From: Mugil cephalus
Lineage: Eukaryota > Chordata > Actinopteri > Mugiliformes > Mugilidae
Direction of reading: 5' to 3'
Assembly: GCF_022458985.1 (NCBI RefSeq)
Contig: NC_061781.1
Coordinates: forward strand, 17,701,001-17,765,000
Length of the DNA stretch: 64,000 bases
The notes below the pieces were generated by a model. That model made no database searches. It worked only from the letters and a program-made list of their open reading frames with translations, and had not been told where the DNA came from. Both the position numbers and the translations under genes were made by a program. Positions within the stretch are counted from its first letter, which is position 1. The number at the start of each line of letters is the position of its first letter. Positions 1-22,220 of this stretch are shown one piece after another.

Positions 1-1354
1 GGTGTGATATCCAGGTTTATATGGAGGGGGAATGTACCCAGAATTAAAATTAAGACCCTGTATAACACTCCCCAGCACGGTGAGCTGAAACTCCCCAATT
101 TCGATTTTTTTTTTACAGGGCTGAGAACTATCTGGTTCTGGCAGATAGAGATGCCCAACCCTCGAGCTTAGAAGCAAATAGAGCCGTTCCATGCAGCTTA
201 TGTGCCACTGGCTGGTATTCCCTTTATTAAATCCTATCATACCTTGAAGGATGGCACAGATAATCCATTAATCAACCATACGTCTAAATTATGGTCAGTT
301 ATACAACTACGTACCCGTAGTGTGAAATTATTGCATAACAGCACCCCCTTTCATAATAACCCTGCACTACCACTAGTACTAAGAGATGGTCTCACTAAGA
401 GGTGGCACAATATGGGGACTAAAACATTTGGCGACCAACAAAGAAAATAATACTCAAATCCTTTGAGCAGTTAAAAGATACCCTCAGTCTCCCTGCTGTG
501 CATTTCTATAAATACCTGCAGGTCAGGCATTTAATTTGCTCTCAACAGGGTGGGAACCCAACGCCTCTAGGATCTCCTGTAACTCATGACATTCTGAAGG
601 GCATTCAATGCCCTAAGGGCATGGTGTTCTTGACATATAGCAGAATACTGGACCTCCTGGTAAATAAAACTCTGAAATCTAGGGTTAAATGGGAACAAGA
701 TCTCGGTTTCACTTTTGAAGACTGTGACTGGGAAGGGTTTGTGTAGTGCAGCTCAAAATCTCTCGTATAATAGTCGTCATAGGCTTCAGCAGTTTAATCT
801 CATTCATAGAACCTATCCCACACCAGAGAGACTTCATAAAATGTACAGTACGATTTCTGAACGTTGTCCTAGGTGTAAGGTTGCAACAGGAAGTCTTGTC
901 CATATGTTTTGGGGGTGTGCAAGTTTGAGACAATTCTGGGATCACATTCTGAATGCACTCAAGGGCATCACAGGGATTGATATCCCTCACTTACCATGAT
1001 TAATTCTGCTAGTGGACTTATGTGTTTTACCTACTGACAAAATAAGGAAAACACGATCTTTTTTACAAATGCTGAAGTGACTTTAAAATTTACCTGGATA
1101 ACTTTTGATAGTTAAGTTGGTGTGGCGGTGGTCGTTGGTTGCAGCACACCTGCAGAAGTATTTGTGCTTCTCCATTACCAATGTCATGTCCTGTGCTGAA
1201 CGTAATTTGCTGTGCTTTGTATCTTCTGTATCGAATCGATTGGCTTGGGAGGGGGATGGGTCTGGGTGGAAGCTGAAGTTCTATTGCTCTTATTGATGCT
1301 GTGAACTGGATATGAAAAATGTTAATAACTATATTGTTTAAAAAAAAAAAAAAG
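1..1354 (+). mobile_element. 3' end of an L1/Tx1-type LINE, decayed, cut by window edge
   Basis: Broken plus-strand reading frames match the C-terminal part of an L1-like ORF2. Near the start there is a segment with FIWRGNVPRIKIKTL followed by LKLPNF, typical of the region after the reverse transcriptase domain. Around 715-1000 there is a Cys-rich end with CPRCKV and then HMFWGC and FW. The frame is interrupted by stops near 170, 450 and 745, so the copy is dead. The copy ends in an A-run at about 1340-1353, consistent with a LINE poly(A) tail. The 5' part lies outside the window. The family assignment rests on motif recognition only. Confidence 0.75.
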
Positions 1355-1889
1355 ACTAAAATGTCGGCGCACACAAGATGTCAACCTTTCAGATGTTAAA
1401 GAACAACAGTAGCTGTTCTAAACCTAAGCGCATTATTGCTCACGGTGGAAATCAAACGCTTGATTCCTGAACTCTGAATGGAGGCAAGAAGGAGGTCTCA
1501 TAACAAATACTTTTGATGACCGTTACAACTCTACTAGTTAATGACAGACCGTCCTTTTAACTGATGAAGGGTGTTCTTGAAAGATCGTTAACTAGATACG
1601 GTGACATTGGATAAACATATCCACAAAACTCATACTAAATTGACATATCGATCGAGTGTCCTAGTGTGTTGCAACATTAATCTAGTCATGCTTTGCTTCA
1701 AGGAGACAATCTGATCATCGAATCAGAGCATCATGAGGTTAATGCCCTAGCTTATGTAATTTGCTAGGATCTGATTGGTTAACCTACGGGAAATAAAGAA
1801 CAAGCAGGTCATTGAGCGTACTACCAGGAGTAGCTCAATGTGGTAATGAGTGCATAGGCTTGAATTATTCATGGAAGCATCCCCACGAG
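1355..1889. other. Non-coding stretch, nothing recognised
   Basis: No coding frame of note, RNA gene or clear repeat structure was seen. It separates two LINE 3' ends and is probably decayed repeat or plain intergenic DNA. Confidence 0.4.
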
Positions 1890-2120
1890 GCAAATGCTGA
1901 AGTGACTAAAACTTGTACCTGGATGGCTTGCAAGAAGTTGCTTTGTGGCGGTTGTGAAGTTGCAGACACCTTGCAAATTTGAATGCTCATGACCAATGTA
2001 TTCCTTAGCAAGTAATTTGCTGTGGACTTCAGTGTACTCGAATGAACGTTCTTGGGAAATAGCAAGTCTAATTGTCTAATGCATGTAATGTTGAAAATAT
2101 GTTAATGAAAAAAAAATACA
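1890..2120 (+). mobile_element. Second, more decayed copy of the same LINE 3' tail
   Basis: The stretch beginning 'aatgctgaagtgact' and continuing through 'ttgtggcggttgtgaagttgcag' and 'aagtaatttgctgtg' to a short A-run near 2108 parallels 1067-1354 of the neighbouring LINE in order and spacing. It has many substitutions and small gaps. It is therefore an older insertion or duplicate of the same LINE 3' end. Confidence 0.55.
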
Positions 2121-2610
2121 AATGGAGGACTCGATGAACTCTGTCCTGCAACATGATGTATTGCTTAGTAGGTTCTATAGTTGACTAACTATGCTAATAG
2201 GCTACCATAATAAAGTCATTTTTGTTTGTAATCAGGATTCTAACATGATATTTCTAATCAAAGATATGCAGAATGGCAGTAAATAAGTTCTGTAATTCTT
2301 AATCTTCTGTTTGGTAACAGCTACTTGAGGCAATAAAAGACCAGGACCAGGACCAGCTGTGCTCAAATTCAAAAGTGAACTTCATTAATGCAAAAGGCAA
2401 AAAAACTCATGTGTTCACTCTGACCGATGAATGAGATGGAGATCATCTGAATGCTATAAGGCTGCTTGAAGCTCAGAAATACTGAAGAGAATCCAGAGAC
2501 AGCTGGAGTAAAGATTTACAAATCATTTAAATAAAAAGTAAATGTCTAACTAATACAGAAGGTTTAGTGTTTTGTTTTCGTCTGTTGTCGGGATGCACAG
2601 TTGCACTTAA
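2121..2610. other. Non-coding stretch, origin unclear
   Basis: This stretch contains a tandem 'ccagga' motif near 2341-2355 and frames broken by stops. I did not recognise a gene. Its position just before a myosin relic makes decayed MYH sequence possible, but I could not align it to any MYH exon. Confidence 0.3.
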
Positions 2611-2670
2611 GATGAACCTGGAGTTCACAGTCAAGGACCTGAAGCACCATCTTGAAATGAAAAAGCTGAA
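2611..2670 (+). pseudogene. Relic of one MYH rod exon
   Basis: The sequence reads NLEFTVKDLKHHLEM, closely matching [16 protein letters not shown] encoded by mRNA exon 37 of the three intact MYH genes here (for example 15279-15330). Flanking exon sequence is lost and no neighbouring MYH exon was found. It lies on the plus strand upstream of gene A, so it is best read as the last trace of another tandem MYH copy. Confidence 0.6.
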
Positions 2671-3139
2671 AGGATACGTTAACTAAGATAGCAGGGTGTG
2701 ATTTTGTTTTCTTGTCATCAAACTATTACACTAAATGCCTGTTCAACTCAAGACAAGCATTGATGCCTGGGTGGGTGGATTTGTCATAAACCTCAATGGT
2801 TCATAAGAAAAATATTTTCTAATAGTTACAGTAAAGTCAGTTGTCACACAAGAATACATTCAGGGAATCAAATTCTGCTGAGGACACAAAGATGGCTCAG
2901 TCCTGCCCTACATTGATGCAATACTCTATTTCAGATGTCACAAGAAACAAACAGTAGGCTGCCAAGTCCTTGTGGTGTCGTAACGACCCTTCAATTTCTA
3001 TCCCTTCTATCTTTTCTATGAGGGTTACTTTATCATGGTTTACTCTGCCAAAGGAACAGCATAGATAACTATTTTATTTAAGTAATTATTAGTTTTTAGA
3101 CAAATGATATTTAAATGTGATCACCAGGTGATTTCAAGC

Positions 3140-4660
3140 AAAAACTAACTAAACCTACGCAGTAGTTGTTCTGATAAACAGGCATAAGCACACACCCACA
3201 CACATTGATGCACCAGTACCTACAACACAACATGTATGTACCAATACCAGTAAATCACAGATTAGTAACAAAGATGCCATTAAGGGAGGGAGAAAATACT
3301 TCAACATGTTTATATCCTCACACCATCTCCTCTCATAAAAGCCAACTAATAAATAATCAACAAAGTTCATAAAATTGTGAGCCAACTTTCTGAAGCGAGT
3401 AAAGATTTGCATGTGTGTTTTCTCTGGTTTGAAAACAAAAATCTAAGAATGGACATTAGATGCCCAAGATTTCCCAGGGTCATTAAATTAAGCTTGTTTA
3501 ACAGATGACACCTCCTATCAAATGTAGCAGCTGGATGAAGTTCATTCTGGCTTGTGTGGAGATTATTTTGGTCGTGATCTCTCGCAGGTTGGCAACAATT
3601 TTCATGCCCATATACAGAGTAATATAATAGGACATCAAACTTATATTTGGATATATCTCATCTTTAATACATGATGCCTGCCAAAGTCCTGTAACTGTAG
3701 GCCACACACATTTGCATGACGGATGCATTTCTAAAACTAAGCCCCAGGCATGTGACCGTACCCCAAAAGACCTTAATGCTATTTAATCAACATGAAATAA
3801 AGTGTTTTTAAAGTGACTTGATAAAACGTGATGAATCATAATGATAAAGAATAGATTTTTATATATTTAATTATTTAGATGTTATTGACTTAAACATTTT
3901 ATGAGCACAAATAGTATTATAGTGTTATAGTGAAAACAGTATCTCATAGTATATAACTGTTCTAGTAATTAGTTTCAGACTTAGTGCAGCCCCTAAATTT
4001 ATATTTGATGTGTAAATTATGATATAATGAATATGTGCTGGTGACTCTGATGTTAGTATCATTTCAAGGATGAACTTTATTTCATTTTAGATTCAGATTT
4101 CAAACGTTCAAGCGTCCTGTAACTGAATACCAAAGGAATTTGGGAGACTTTCCATAACCAACCCTCTGAACTTTCCAGAATTTTTAAAAATGCATTAATG
4201 TTCAAAGCATGTAAACACATTAAGGTCTCTTAAATTAGGCTTTATTGGAATCCTCCACCGCGGTGTTCTGCACTATTCAATGAATGATAGAAACTCCCCC
4301 ACTTCTGTGTCTTCACTTGGAGGCAGTGGTGGACCATATTTTAAAGTAGGAAGCTTGTAACTCTCTAAGTCTAAGGCAGCAATGTATCCATAAACCATTC
4401 TAATTAACTGTAAATAGCTATTTAGCCCCTTTTATAATGAAATGTTTGTAGAAACATGTCTGGGGTATTGTATTGTTCCATTACATTATTGTACCACCAC
4501 ATTTTATAATTTATGGTCACATCCATGTTTTCCATAAAATGTTATTATTTGATATAATATCTTAATACATCCTATATTTCTTGTCTTTTTTTTTTTTTTT
4601 TTTTTATTCTAGTCACAGAGAATCACACTATATCACACTTCCATAAACATCAGCAACAGG
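3140..4660. repeat. Upstream flank of gene A, homologous to the flank of gene B (outer part of the inverted repeat)
   Basis: There is no gene here. Blocks match the reverse complement of 33.99-35.44 kb. For example, the block around 3510-3560 (a 'cctatcaaatgtagcagctgg' stretch) matches 35040-35075, and 4319-4355 (ggcagtggtggaccatattt, then aagtaggaagctt) matches 34340-34380. This shows that the gene A/gene B duplication carried at least 1.5 kb of upstream DNA. A run of 20 T lies at 4586-4605. Confidence 0.75.
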
Positions 4661-4770
4661 ACGTAGGACATAACCAAACTGGGTGAGTGTCTGCTGCTGA
4701 CCAGGCACTCCCACCCTCTATAAAAGAGACAGCTCTGGACTCCTCCATGAACTGAAGGACCACAACACAG
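4610..4770 (+). promoter_or_regulatory. Promoter and first non-coding exon of MYH gene A
   Basis: A TATA box, TATAAAAG, lies at 4719-4726. Upstream is a block (aaccaaactgggtgagtgtc, then tgctgctgaccaggcactcc) that is nearly identical in the promoters of genes B and C. Transcription probably starts about 25-30 bp downstream of the TATA box. A very short first exon ends at 4770 with donor gtaagt. The second non-coding exon is 5281-5336. The third starts at 5444 and carries the ATG at 5463. The same two-leader-exon plan is seen in the other two genes. Confidence 0.8.
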
Positions 4771-5462
4771 GTAAGTGCAAAACTCTCTCCTTGGTGTGAC
4801 CTTTTATTTAATGAAATTAATTTTTGTTTTATTACAACTTATGCATATTGTCTACAATGTACTAGACTACAATGGACTAGACATTTTGACTGAAACTATT
4901 TATTCAGCTCTTAAAAGTAATTTCTTCATGTAATTCATTTTATTAAAACTTTGTTGGTGAATTCTTGGATACAGTACCATATATCTCAAGAATGATGCAC
5001 ATTAATAATCTATACAAATTATAACTTAAAACTATTACTTACTTAAAACAAATTATACTCAAATTATAAAAGGACTATGACTATGTCTTTGGTTGTGGGG
5101 GAGTTGAAGGAATGGGAAAGCACTGAATTTAGATGATTTAGATTAATACAGCTGAAAGCTACTAAGTCATTAAGTTTCAAGCCATTTTTAAAAGTTCACA
5201 TTCTACTTGCACAAAAATTAAACTTTTACAAAAGAAACTGAAAATAAATCACATTTACACACGATTATTTATTTCCACAGCATCTTGAGACTCCACAAGA
5301 GACTTCAGCCCTGTTTACATTTTACAACGAGCTGAGGTAAAATGTCACACTAATCATGTTTTTTTTTTCATGGCTATCATAGATAGTAATAAATGACTAT
5401 GTCAAGTTGATCTGGTAACTCTGTATTCTTCTGGACATTTCAGTCTCGACTAAAGTGCCATC

Positions 5463-16186
<10,724 letters not shown>

Positions 16187-16295
16187 AAGTCAACATCATC
16201 TGGGATCCTTTCAACAAATTCACAAAATGTGAAAGCTGTTGAACTCTCTTCTCATGTTGTGATAATTTAATAAACATATTTGTTGAATAAAATGA
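16187..16295 (+). terminator. 3' UTR and polyadenylation signals of gene A
   Basis: AATAAA occurs at 16269-16274 and again at 16286-16291, 83-105 nt after the TAA stop. The 3' UTR is homologous to those of genes B and C (shared 'catctggga' and 'ttcaaca' blocks and the same signal spacing). Homology with gene B ends just after it, which marks the inner edge of the inverted repeat. Confidence 0.85.
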
Positions 16296-17157
16296 ATTCC
16301 TTTTCAATTTCTGTTTCGTCTTTAAGAGTCAAATTTCAAAACACAGTCTACACCACATAGTCATTTTATAGACAGTTTTGATTTAGGCATTCAGGTGAAA
16401 ATAGTTGTTAGTTTTAGTCACATTTTATTAATTTATATTACTTTCCATCTTCAGCTGACAAAAGGTCATGTATTTCTACTTTATATGTTGTCCTTAGACA
16501 ACACAGTATTCAAACAAACAGCAGCAATCTGTCATTAAACGAGTTTCTGTGTCTGTCTATGGTGCCGTGGTGTACATTGTTCATGGATGTTGTTCAGGGT
16601 TCTGATATTGCACAAAATGAAATAAAAGAGAATCCAGTGCAGACATAACAAAATGTGAATATAGTAAAATAAGAGTATTGCTGAAAAGCCTATGTACAAT
16701 AATATGAATAATGTAGTAATGTCCTACAATAAACATTGGGCCCTATATACAAAATCACCTGGAGGCAGCATTATGTTAATGAATGTCAACTGCGGCAAAT
16801 GAGTGACTCTGGACATTGTCTATATTTGGAGAGGTCTTAAAGCCTCAAGTTGACTTACTACCTTAAGTCTGAAGCCCCACTCTTCTTACCTTCATAAGGC
16901 AGGTGTTGTTAGACTGCATGATTATACTTATGATGGATGTAGAGGGGACAGGACCAGTTGTTACAACATCACTGTAGTGTGAGGTAAAGATGTCCTCTTC
17001 ATCCAAAGAAGAGCATCTAAAAAGAGAGGAATATATTATACATACATAATATATATGTAGTATATTATCTTCTTGTTTTTCTCTTCTGTCCCCTTTCCTG
17101 TTTTGGGGGTTTGCGAAGTGTGTACAAAGTTTAAAGGTCAAGAGGTTATTTACCAGA
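16296..17157. other. Intergenic DNA downstream of gene A, nothing recognised
   Basis: AT-rich, with no supported frame, RNA gene or recognised transposon. There are short AT dinucleotide stretches near 17036-17066. Confidence 0.4.
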
Positions 17158-17398
17158 TGTTAGCTTGTAAAACTAACTAGACGTAAGGAAATAAGTTTTC
17201 TTTGTTTGTGAATGGGGGCTCTTGGGGATGAGAACCATATGTAAGGTGACTGTGGGAGCTGTACGAGAGAGGAGATTCGACAATTGGCTGGAAGCTCTCT
17301 CAGATTCGGCAAGAGTTCTTGACACTGTTCTTTCTTGTAAATAAACCTTTTTAAATGCAAGATAAGGTCCACTAGGCTGGGTCTTTCAGGGGATAACA
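17158..17398 (+). mobile_element. Possible solo LTR
   Basis: The segment starts TGTTA and ends TAACA. It contains AATAAA near 17339 close to its 3' end, as a short LTR would. No convincing target-site duplication flanks it (ccaga before, gtatc after), and no primer-binding site or internal region is seen. The call is tentative. Confidence 0.25.
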
Positions 17399-17995
17399 GT
17401 ATCCTAGATGGGGTGTTGGTCAGGACACAAGGAGGAGAGAAGACTGGTGTATCTTCAAGGCTTTATTCTGACACACCCGTGGTACACAGTTCTGAAATAA
17501 TAATAAACAGTATTATTTCCACCTTGGTTATTTCTTGTAAGCATCTAAAATGAACAGCACACATAAGTACATGCACAATTTTCAATATTAACATAAACAT
17601 GAGGATCTCCGTCTCCGTCTTCTGCTGGCTAAATGGGGCATATAGAGGAGCGCCCGACCCGGCGCAGAAGTCCGATTCTAAACGAGCAATTAAGGATACG
17701 AACAGTAACAACATCCCCGAATACCATACAGCTATGGACGAAAAGCCTCACAGCTGCAGAAAATCTCCATTTAACAAGGAGAGGACCGCAACAGGGCAGG
17801 TAAAAATAAACACATCTCTACCGGGCATTTAAGGAGGCAATTAAACACCGTGACATGAATCATACTCACGTTTGTGTCAACATAAAGCCCACTTCGAAAC
17901 CCACATTAAACACAATTCTCATACATACACAGGAAGACATAGACTTCACAGGAAATTGTAGCTTGGGCAAACTTCAAAAACGGCCTTTTATACAC
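17399..17995. other. Intergenic stretch, no recognised gene
   Basis: Open frames of 77-83 codons exist on both strands around 17463-17832, but none resembles a known family. It has no counterpart in the second spacer copy, so it lies outside the B/C duplication. Confidence 0.35.
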
Positions 17996-18439
17996 ATAGC
18001 TTACTTTACACACTATTTCATTAAGATACATGTCTGTCGCCTACTTGTAAAGTTAATCTTACTGGTACGCGACATGGCGCTGGCTGTGGTCTTGGAGGAG
18101 CATGTGAATGTCACTGGTATACAGTTGCAAGACAGGCACATATCCCAGATGTCTGAAATAAAATTAAGACTGAGCGCCATTACGTAAATTCTGATGAGGG
18201 ATAATATTCATCTTGGAAAAGAAAGGATGACACATTGCCATCTAGACTGGGATAAAACCCAAAATACGTCCTGGGTCATCAAACTTGACGTAAGAGATGC
18301 CTGAACAGTAATAGTAGCATGAATGAAAACGCTATCTAGTAGTAGTAGGAGCATCAACACAAGTGCAGTGTTTATCAACAACCCGCTCCTGCTTGAAGTG
18401 GTAGGCGGGGCCTTCTGCAACGCCATTTCGCCTAGTCAA

Positions 18440-18865
18440 AACTCTAATTCAAGATATCTGTAATTATATTCAGACTAGGCGGAATAGAAGTTACAGATAT
18501 CGCCAATTTCAGATATCTATTATCAAACTTCAGTTCAAGGATATCTGCAATTAAATTGCGACTATTCCTAATTCCAGTTTGAGATATTTACATCGTCATT
18601 TTGACTAGTCATAATTCCAGTTACAGATATCTATAATGTCATTTCGCCTAGTCAAAACTTTAAGATATCTGAAAAGAAACATGTAGATATCTTTAACTGA
18701 GGTGAATCAAAAATATCTTGAATTGGAATTATGAGTAGTCAGAATCAAATTGTAGATATCTAAACTGGAATTACTATTAGTCATAATTCATCATAATGCA
18801 GATATCCGCCATGTGAATTGCGGATATCTGCAACTCATTTGTAGATATCTGTAATGAGGAACCCC
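18440..18865. repeat. Cluster of GATATC-centred palindromic repeats
   Basis: About a dozen copies of 'agatatct' or close variants occur every 25-50 bp. They alternate with 'gactagtcataatt' and 'gcctagtcaaaa' motifs on both strands (for example near 18452, 18507, 18515, 18535, 18626, 18664, 18691, 18757, 18798, 18825, 18844). The block is absent from the paralogous place near 45083, so it was inserted here or lost there. The unit is itself nearly palindromic. Family not identified. Confidence 0.7.
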
Positions 18866-19216
18866 ATACACATGAAAGGCAAAAGTGACGTCCTAGGAGG
18901 AATGTAGTTGTGAATATCTGAAATGCTCTTTTTGACTGGGCAAAGCTGAATTACTGGCTTTTAAATGTTAAAATGGCTTGCCATAGTGAACCTTACCATA
19001 GATACCACCTCTTGCTAGCCTTCCTTTCACTGGTAAGCCTCAACTGTGAAGCAACTTTTAATGGATGAGTGTGTGTGACAGTTAGCTCTTTTTAACATTT
19101 TGTCTCAAAAACTGTTTTTACGGATGGAACCTCATCTCCTGTCTGTTCACACAACAAAACTGATTCATTTGGGGCAGAAAATATTAGCCTCATCCTTCAC
19201 ACCTCGCGCCTCATAC

Positions 19217-19385
19217 AGCAAATAGTGAATCTCATCTCATCTCATCTCATCTCATCTTCCGTACTATTTAATCCTGCACTAAGGTCGCGGGGGTTGCCGG
19301 AGCCTATCCCAGCTGGCATCGGGTGAGAGGCAGGGTACACCCTGGACATGTCGCCAGTCTATCGCAGGGCTAGCAAATAGTGAAT
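19217..19385 (-). mobile_element. SINE/LINE-tail insertion with 14-bp target-site duplication
   Basis: The insert at 19231-19371 is flanked by perfect repeats AGCAAATAGTGAAT (19217-19230 and 19372-19385). The paralogous site near 48515 in the second spacer copy has a single, uninterrupted version, so it is an empty site. Read on the minus strand, the insert has the common fish tail 'ccagggtgtaccctgcctct' followed by a simple (GATGA)n tail, consistent with target-primed reverse transcription. Confidence 0.8.
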
Positions 19386-20821
19386 ATACAAATAATTTCC
19401 ACAATATACGCAACGATATATTGCACAAATTGCATTCTTTGTGAATATATGAACCAATAAATCAAAACAAGGTGAAATATAAGTCACATTTTGTAGTAGG
19501 AACCTGTGTGTCCTGTTTATATCACTGCCAGTGATGTGTTTACTGGTGTATAGTTGCACAGGATTTCCAAATTGCTGAAATAAGATTCAGGCTGATGGAC
19601 TTTCCACTAATGCTTGACAAGTGTTTTATATCTCTTGGGAACAGGGTAGAATTAGAATTGCCAGTCATTTAACACCACAAACATTTTCCTCAAATGTTCC
19701 TCACAAATGCCACTACTGTTGGCAAAGTGTTCACACTGTTGGCAAATGAATAAATGCAGTATTCAGTTTTAATATTAACTGAGTGACTGCCCAACAAATG
19801 ATTTAATGATCAACATCCAGCATCAACTTTCATTTCCAAGCTGAATGGACATATCAGATGCTATCCTGCTATCCTACCAGATCACACCTATGCTCAAAAT
19901 AAATCCGGACGGGTGGGGGGGGGCTATGTGTCTAATATATCTAAAAGATAATTCAATTCAAAATTACAAATGCTTTGCCATGTGTGAAACATCAAGAAAT
20001 TAAGTGCAGTTTAAGTTATTGCATTCTTGGAATAATAAAGCTAATTAAACCCAAAACAAAGGAACTGAGTTTGTTGAGTTTTCTTGAGGATGATCAACAT
20101 CATCAAAGTAGCTTCTTCAGTTCTAAATGCTTAGGAAATTTATATTAGGAATATATATGTGTAGTGACCACCTGAAATGTAACAGCCAGAAACTCAACTG
20201 TAACAGGATGTTTTGAACCTCCTTTTCCCCCAATGAATGGGACCCAAATAAACAAGCAAAAATGGTTATTTCCCATCCATCTAATCAACACTGTAAATAA
20301 GAATGCAAATGAATGATGTTATTGGCCATGCTTAACTTCAGGTCTGCTGAATTTGTTGAAATGGAAATTAAGCAAATGTACTGCAAGTTATGGAAGTGGT
20401 GGGAACTTACTAGATTTAGCACTTCATTGTTCAAAGCATTCACCGTCCAATCAAGTTTTAGTTTATATCTGTCTGTTCAGATTCCCCGAAAAGTTTGATG
20501 CGATTTATACAGAAAATGTTTTTCTGAAGCTGACCTTTCAGATATCAAACATCATCACTTCATTTGAGCTGTGTGAAATTTTGTCAAAGAGTGTGATTTG
20601 GTGAATTATGGTGCCCAATTCAATATTTGTGCCACATTCAATGACACTTTCTTAAAATAGTTCCTTGGTAGTCTCAACTTCACAAACTAATATAGGGCCA
20701 AAAGCTGGTCTTGTGAGGACATAGTTACCTTGACCTTTTGATCTTTGACCACCAAATTCTAGTCATTTCATCCTTGAGTGCTATGTTTGTCTATGTGAGT
20801 ATGAATGTACAAAAATGGATT

Positions 20822-21175
20822 TAGGTCAATCTCATCTCACCTCATCTTCTACTATCGCTTATCTTCAGTAGAGTCGCAGGGGTTGCTGGAGCCTGTGCCA
20901 GCTGTCATCGGGCGAGAGTCGGGGTACACCCTGGACAGGTCACCAGTCTATTGCAGGGCTAACAGAGAGACAAACAACCATTCACACTCACACTTAGGGT
21001 CAATTTAGAATCACATATTAACCTAACAAGCATGTCTTTGGAGGCGGGAGGAAAATGGAGTATGGAGAGAAAATCCACGCAGAACATGCAAACTCCACCC
21101 AGAAACACCTGAGCCAGACTTGAATCCAGCCCTTCTTGTTGGGAGGCATCAGTGCTAGAGCCACTGGGATTTGGT
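20822..21175 (-). mobile_element. Longer copy of the same teleost SINE/LINE-tail repeat
   Basis: The minus strand carries the widespread fish repeat with 'tttgcatgttctgcgtgg', 'aaagacatgcttgttaggtt', 'gtgtgaatggttg' and 'gtccagggtgtaccc', ending in GATGAG-rich simple sequence at the low-coordinate end. It is also present at 50195-50556, so it predates the B/C duplication. Confidence 0.75.
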
Positions 21176-22220
21176 TCGATACCACTCAAAATGATTCAGC
21201 CCTATCAGGACAAGCATCTTTAGTACTTTTAAAGCAACATTCTTCTGTCATGACCTGCTGCAAACGTAATGCATAGTCAGACACCAGCTTCTGGCAACGT
21301 TCCTGGGGAATCTTAGCCCATCCCTCATGGGCAAAGACCTCCAGTTCATCTATATTCTTGGGATTGTGTGCTGCAACCGCCTTTTTCAAATCTCAATAGA
21401 GATTTTCATTGGGGCTCAAGTTAGGCAACTGTGATTGGCACTCTAATATCTTTCAATGCTTCTTCTGAAACCAAGCCTTGGTGGACTCCCACGATTTCCT
21501 GATACTTGATAGGATCCATCTTGCTCTCTACACACTACAGGTTTCTATTGTCAGTGTAAGCAAAGAAGCCCCAGAGCATCACTGAGCCACCACTGCGGTT
21601 CGACATAGGCAGGGTGTTCTTTTTAGCGTATGCTTCATTCTTTGTCCTCCACAAATACCACTGGTCCATAGGCCCAAAGAGTTCTAGTTTTGTTTCATCG
21701 CTTGACAGAACAGAATCCCAAAAGTTTGGGCATGAAACCCCTTGAAAACTGAGACCTCAGTGCCTACTGCCACCAAGTCTTGCTGCAGGTCTTTTGCAGT
21801 CATTCGATGGTTTTTGACCAACTGCCTCCTCAGGAATCTGAAGTCAGCAGTTGATAGCTTCCTTTTTCTGCCATGTCCAGGTAATGCAGCCACCGTCCCT
21901 TTAACTTATGAACTATACCTCCAATTAGTGCCTTTGCTAGCTTTTTTTCTTGACTGGTGTCTAGCCCTTGGCTAATTGCAGCGCCCACAAGCAATTTGCA
22001 TAAGTGTGTCTTTATGAGTCATTGTGTTCAGGCGGTTGAATAATTTTGAGAGTGCAGTAGCCATTAAAAGTGTGTTTTGTTGAATTTTGTGTTGAAAATT
22101 AATTGTGTTGAGCTATTTAAATTATTCTGGTTTGAATTGTTTACTGCAAACAGCTGCTAATTTGTAAATTTTTCCAATAATTTGAAGTGGGGGTTGGATA
22201 ATTTTGATTGTAATTGTAGT
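21176..22220 (-). pseudogene. Dead Tc1-like transposase and element end
   Basis: Minus-strand fragments: 21893-21684 contains GHGRKRKLSTADFRFL, then RMTAKDLQQDL (second HTH of Tc1 transposases). The middle contains a frame with MDQWYLWRTKNEAY. 21389-21186 reads KKAVAAHNPKNIDELEVF, then AKIPQERCQKLV (C-terminus). Stops and frameshifts separate them. Near 22190-22220, 'gggttggataattttgattg' looks like a Tc1 terminal repeat. The low-coordinate end, 'ccactcaaaatgattcagcc', resembles the other terminus and abuts the SINE-like repeat. It is also present at 50557-51330. Confidence 0.8.

Noticed and set aside
17158-17398. Endogenous retrovirus provirus
   Set aside because: Only LTR-like ends and a poly(A) signal are visible. 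There is no target duplication, primer-binding site or internal coding region, so it is kept only as a low-confidence LTR candidate.
18208-18426. Minus-strand 72-codon frame with a hydrophobic leader (MALQKAPPTT..., LVLMLLLLLDSVF)
   Set aside because: It looks like a signal-anchor start but has no recognised homology. It runs into a repeat block and is not preserved in the paralogous copy at 44.9-45.1 kb, so it is probably chance.
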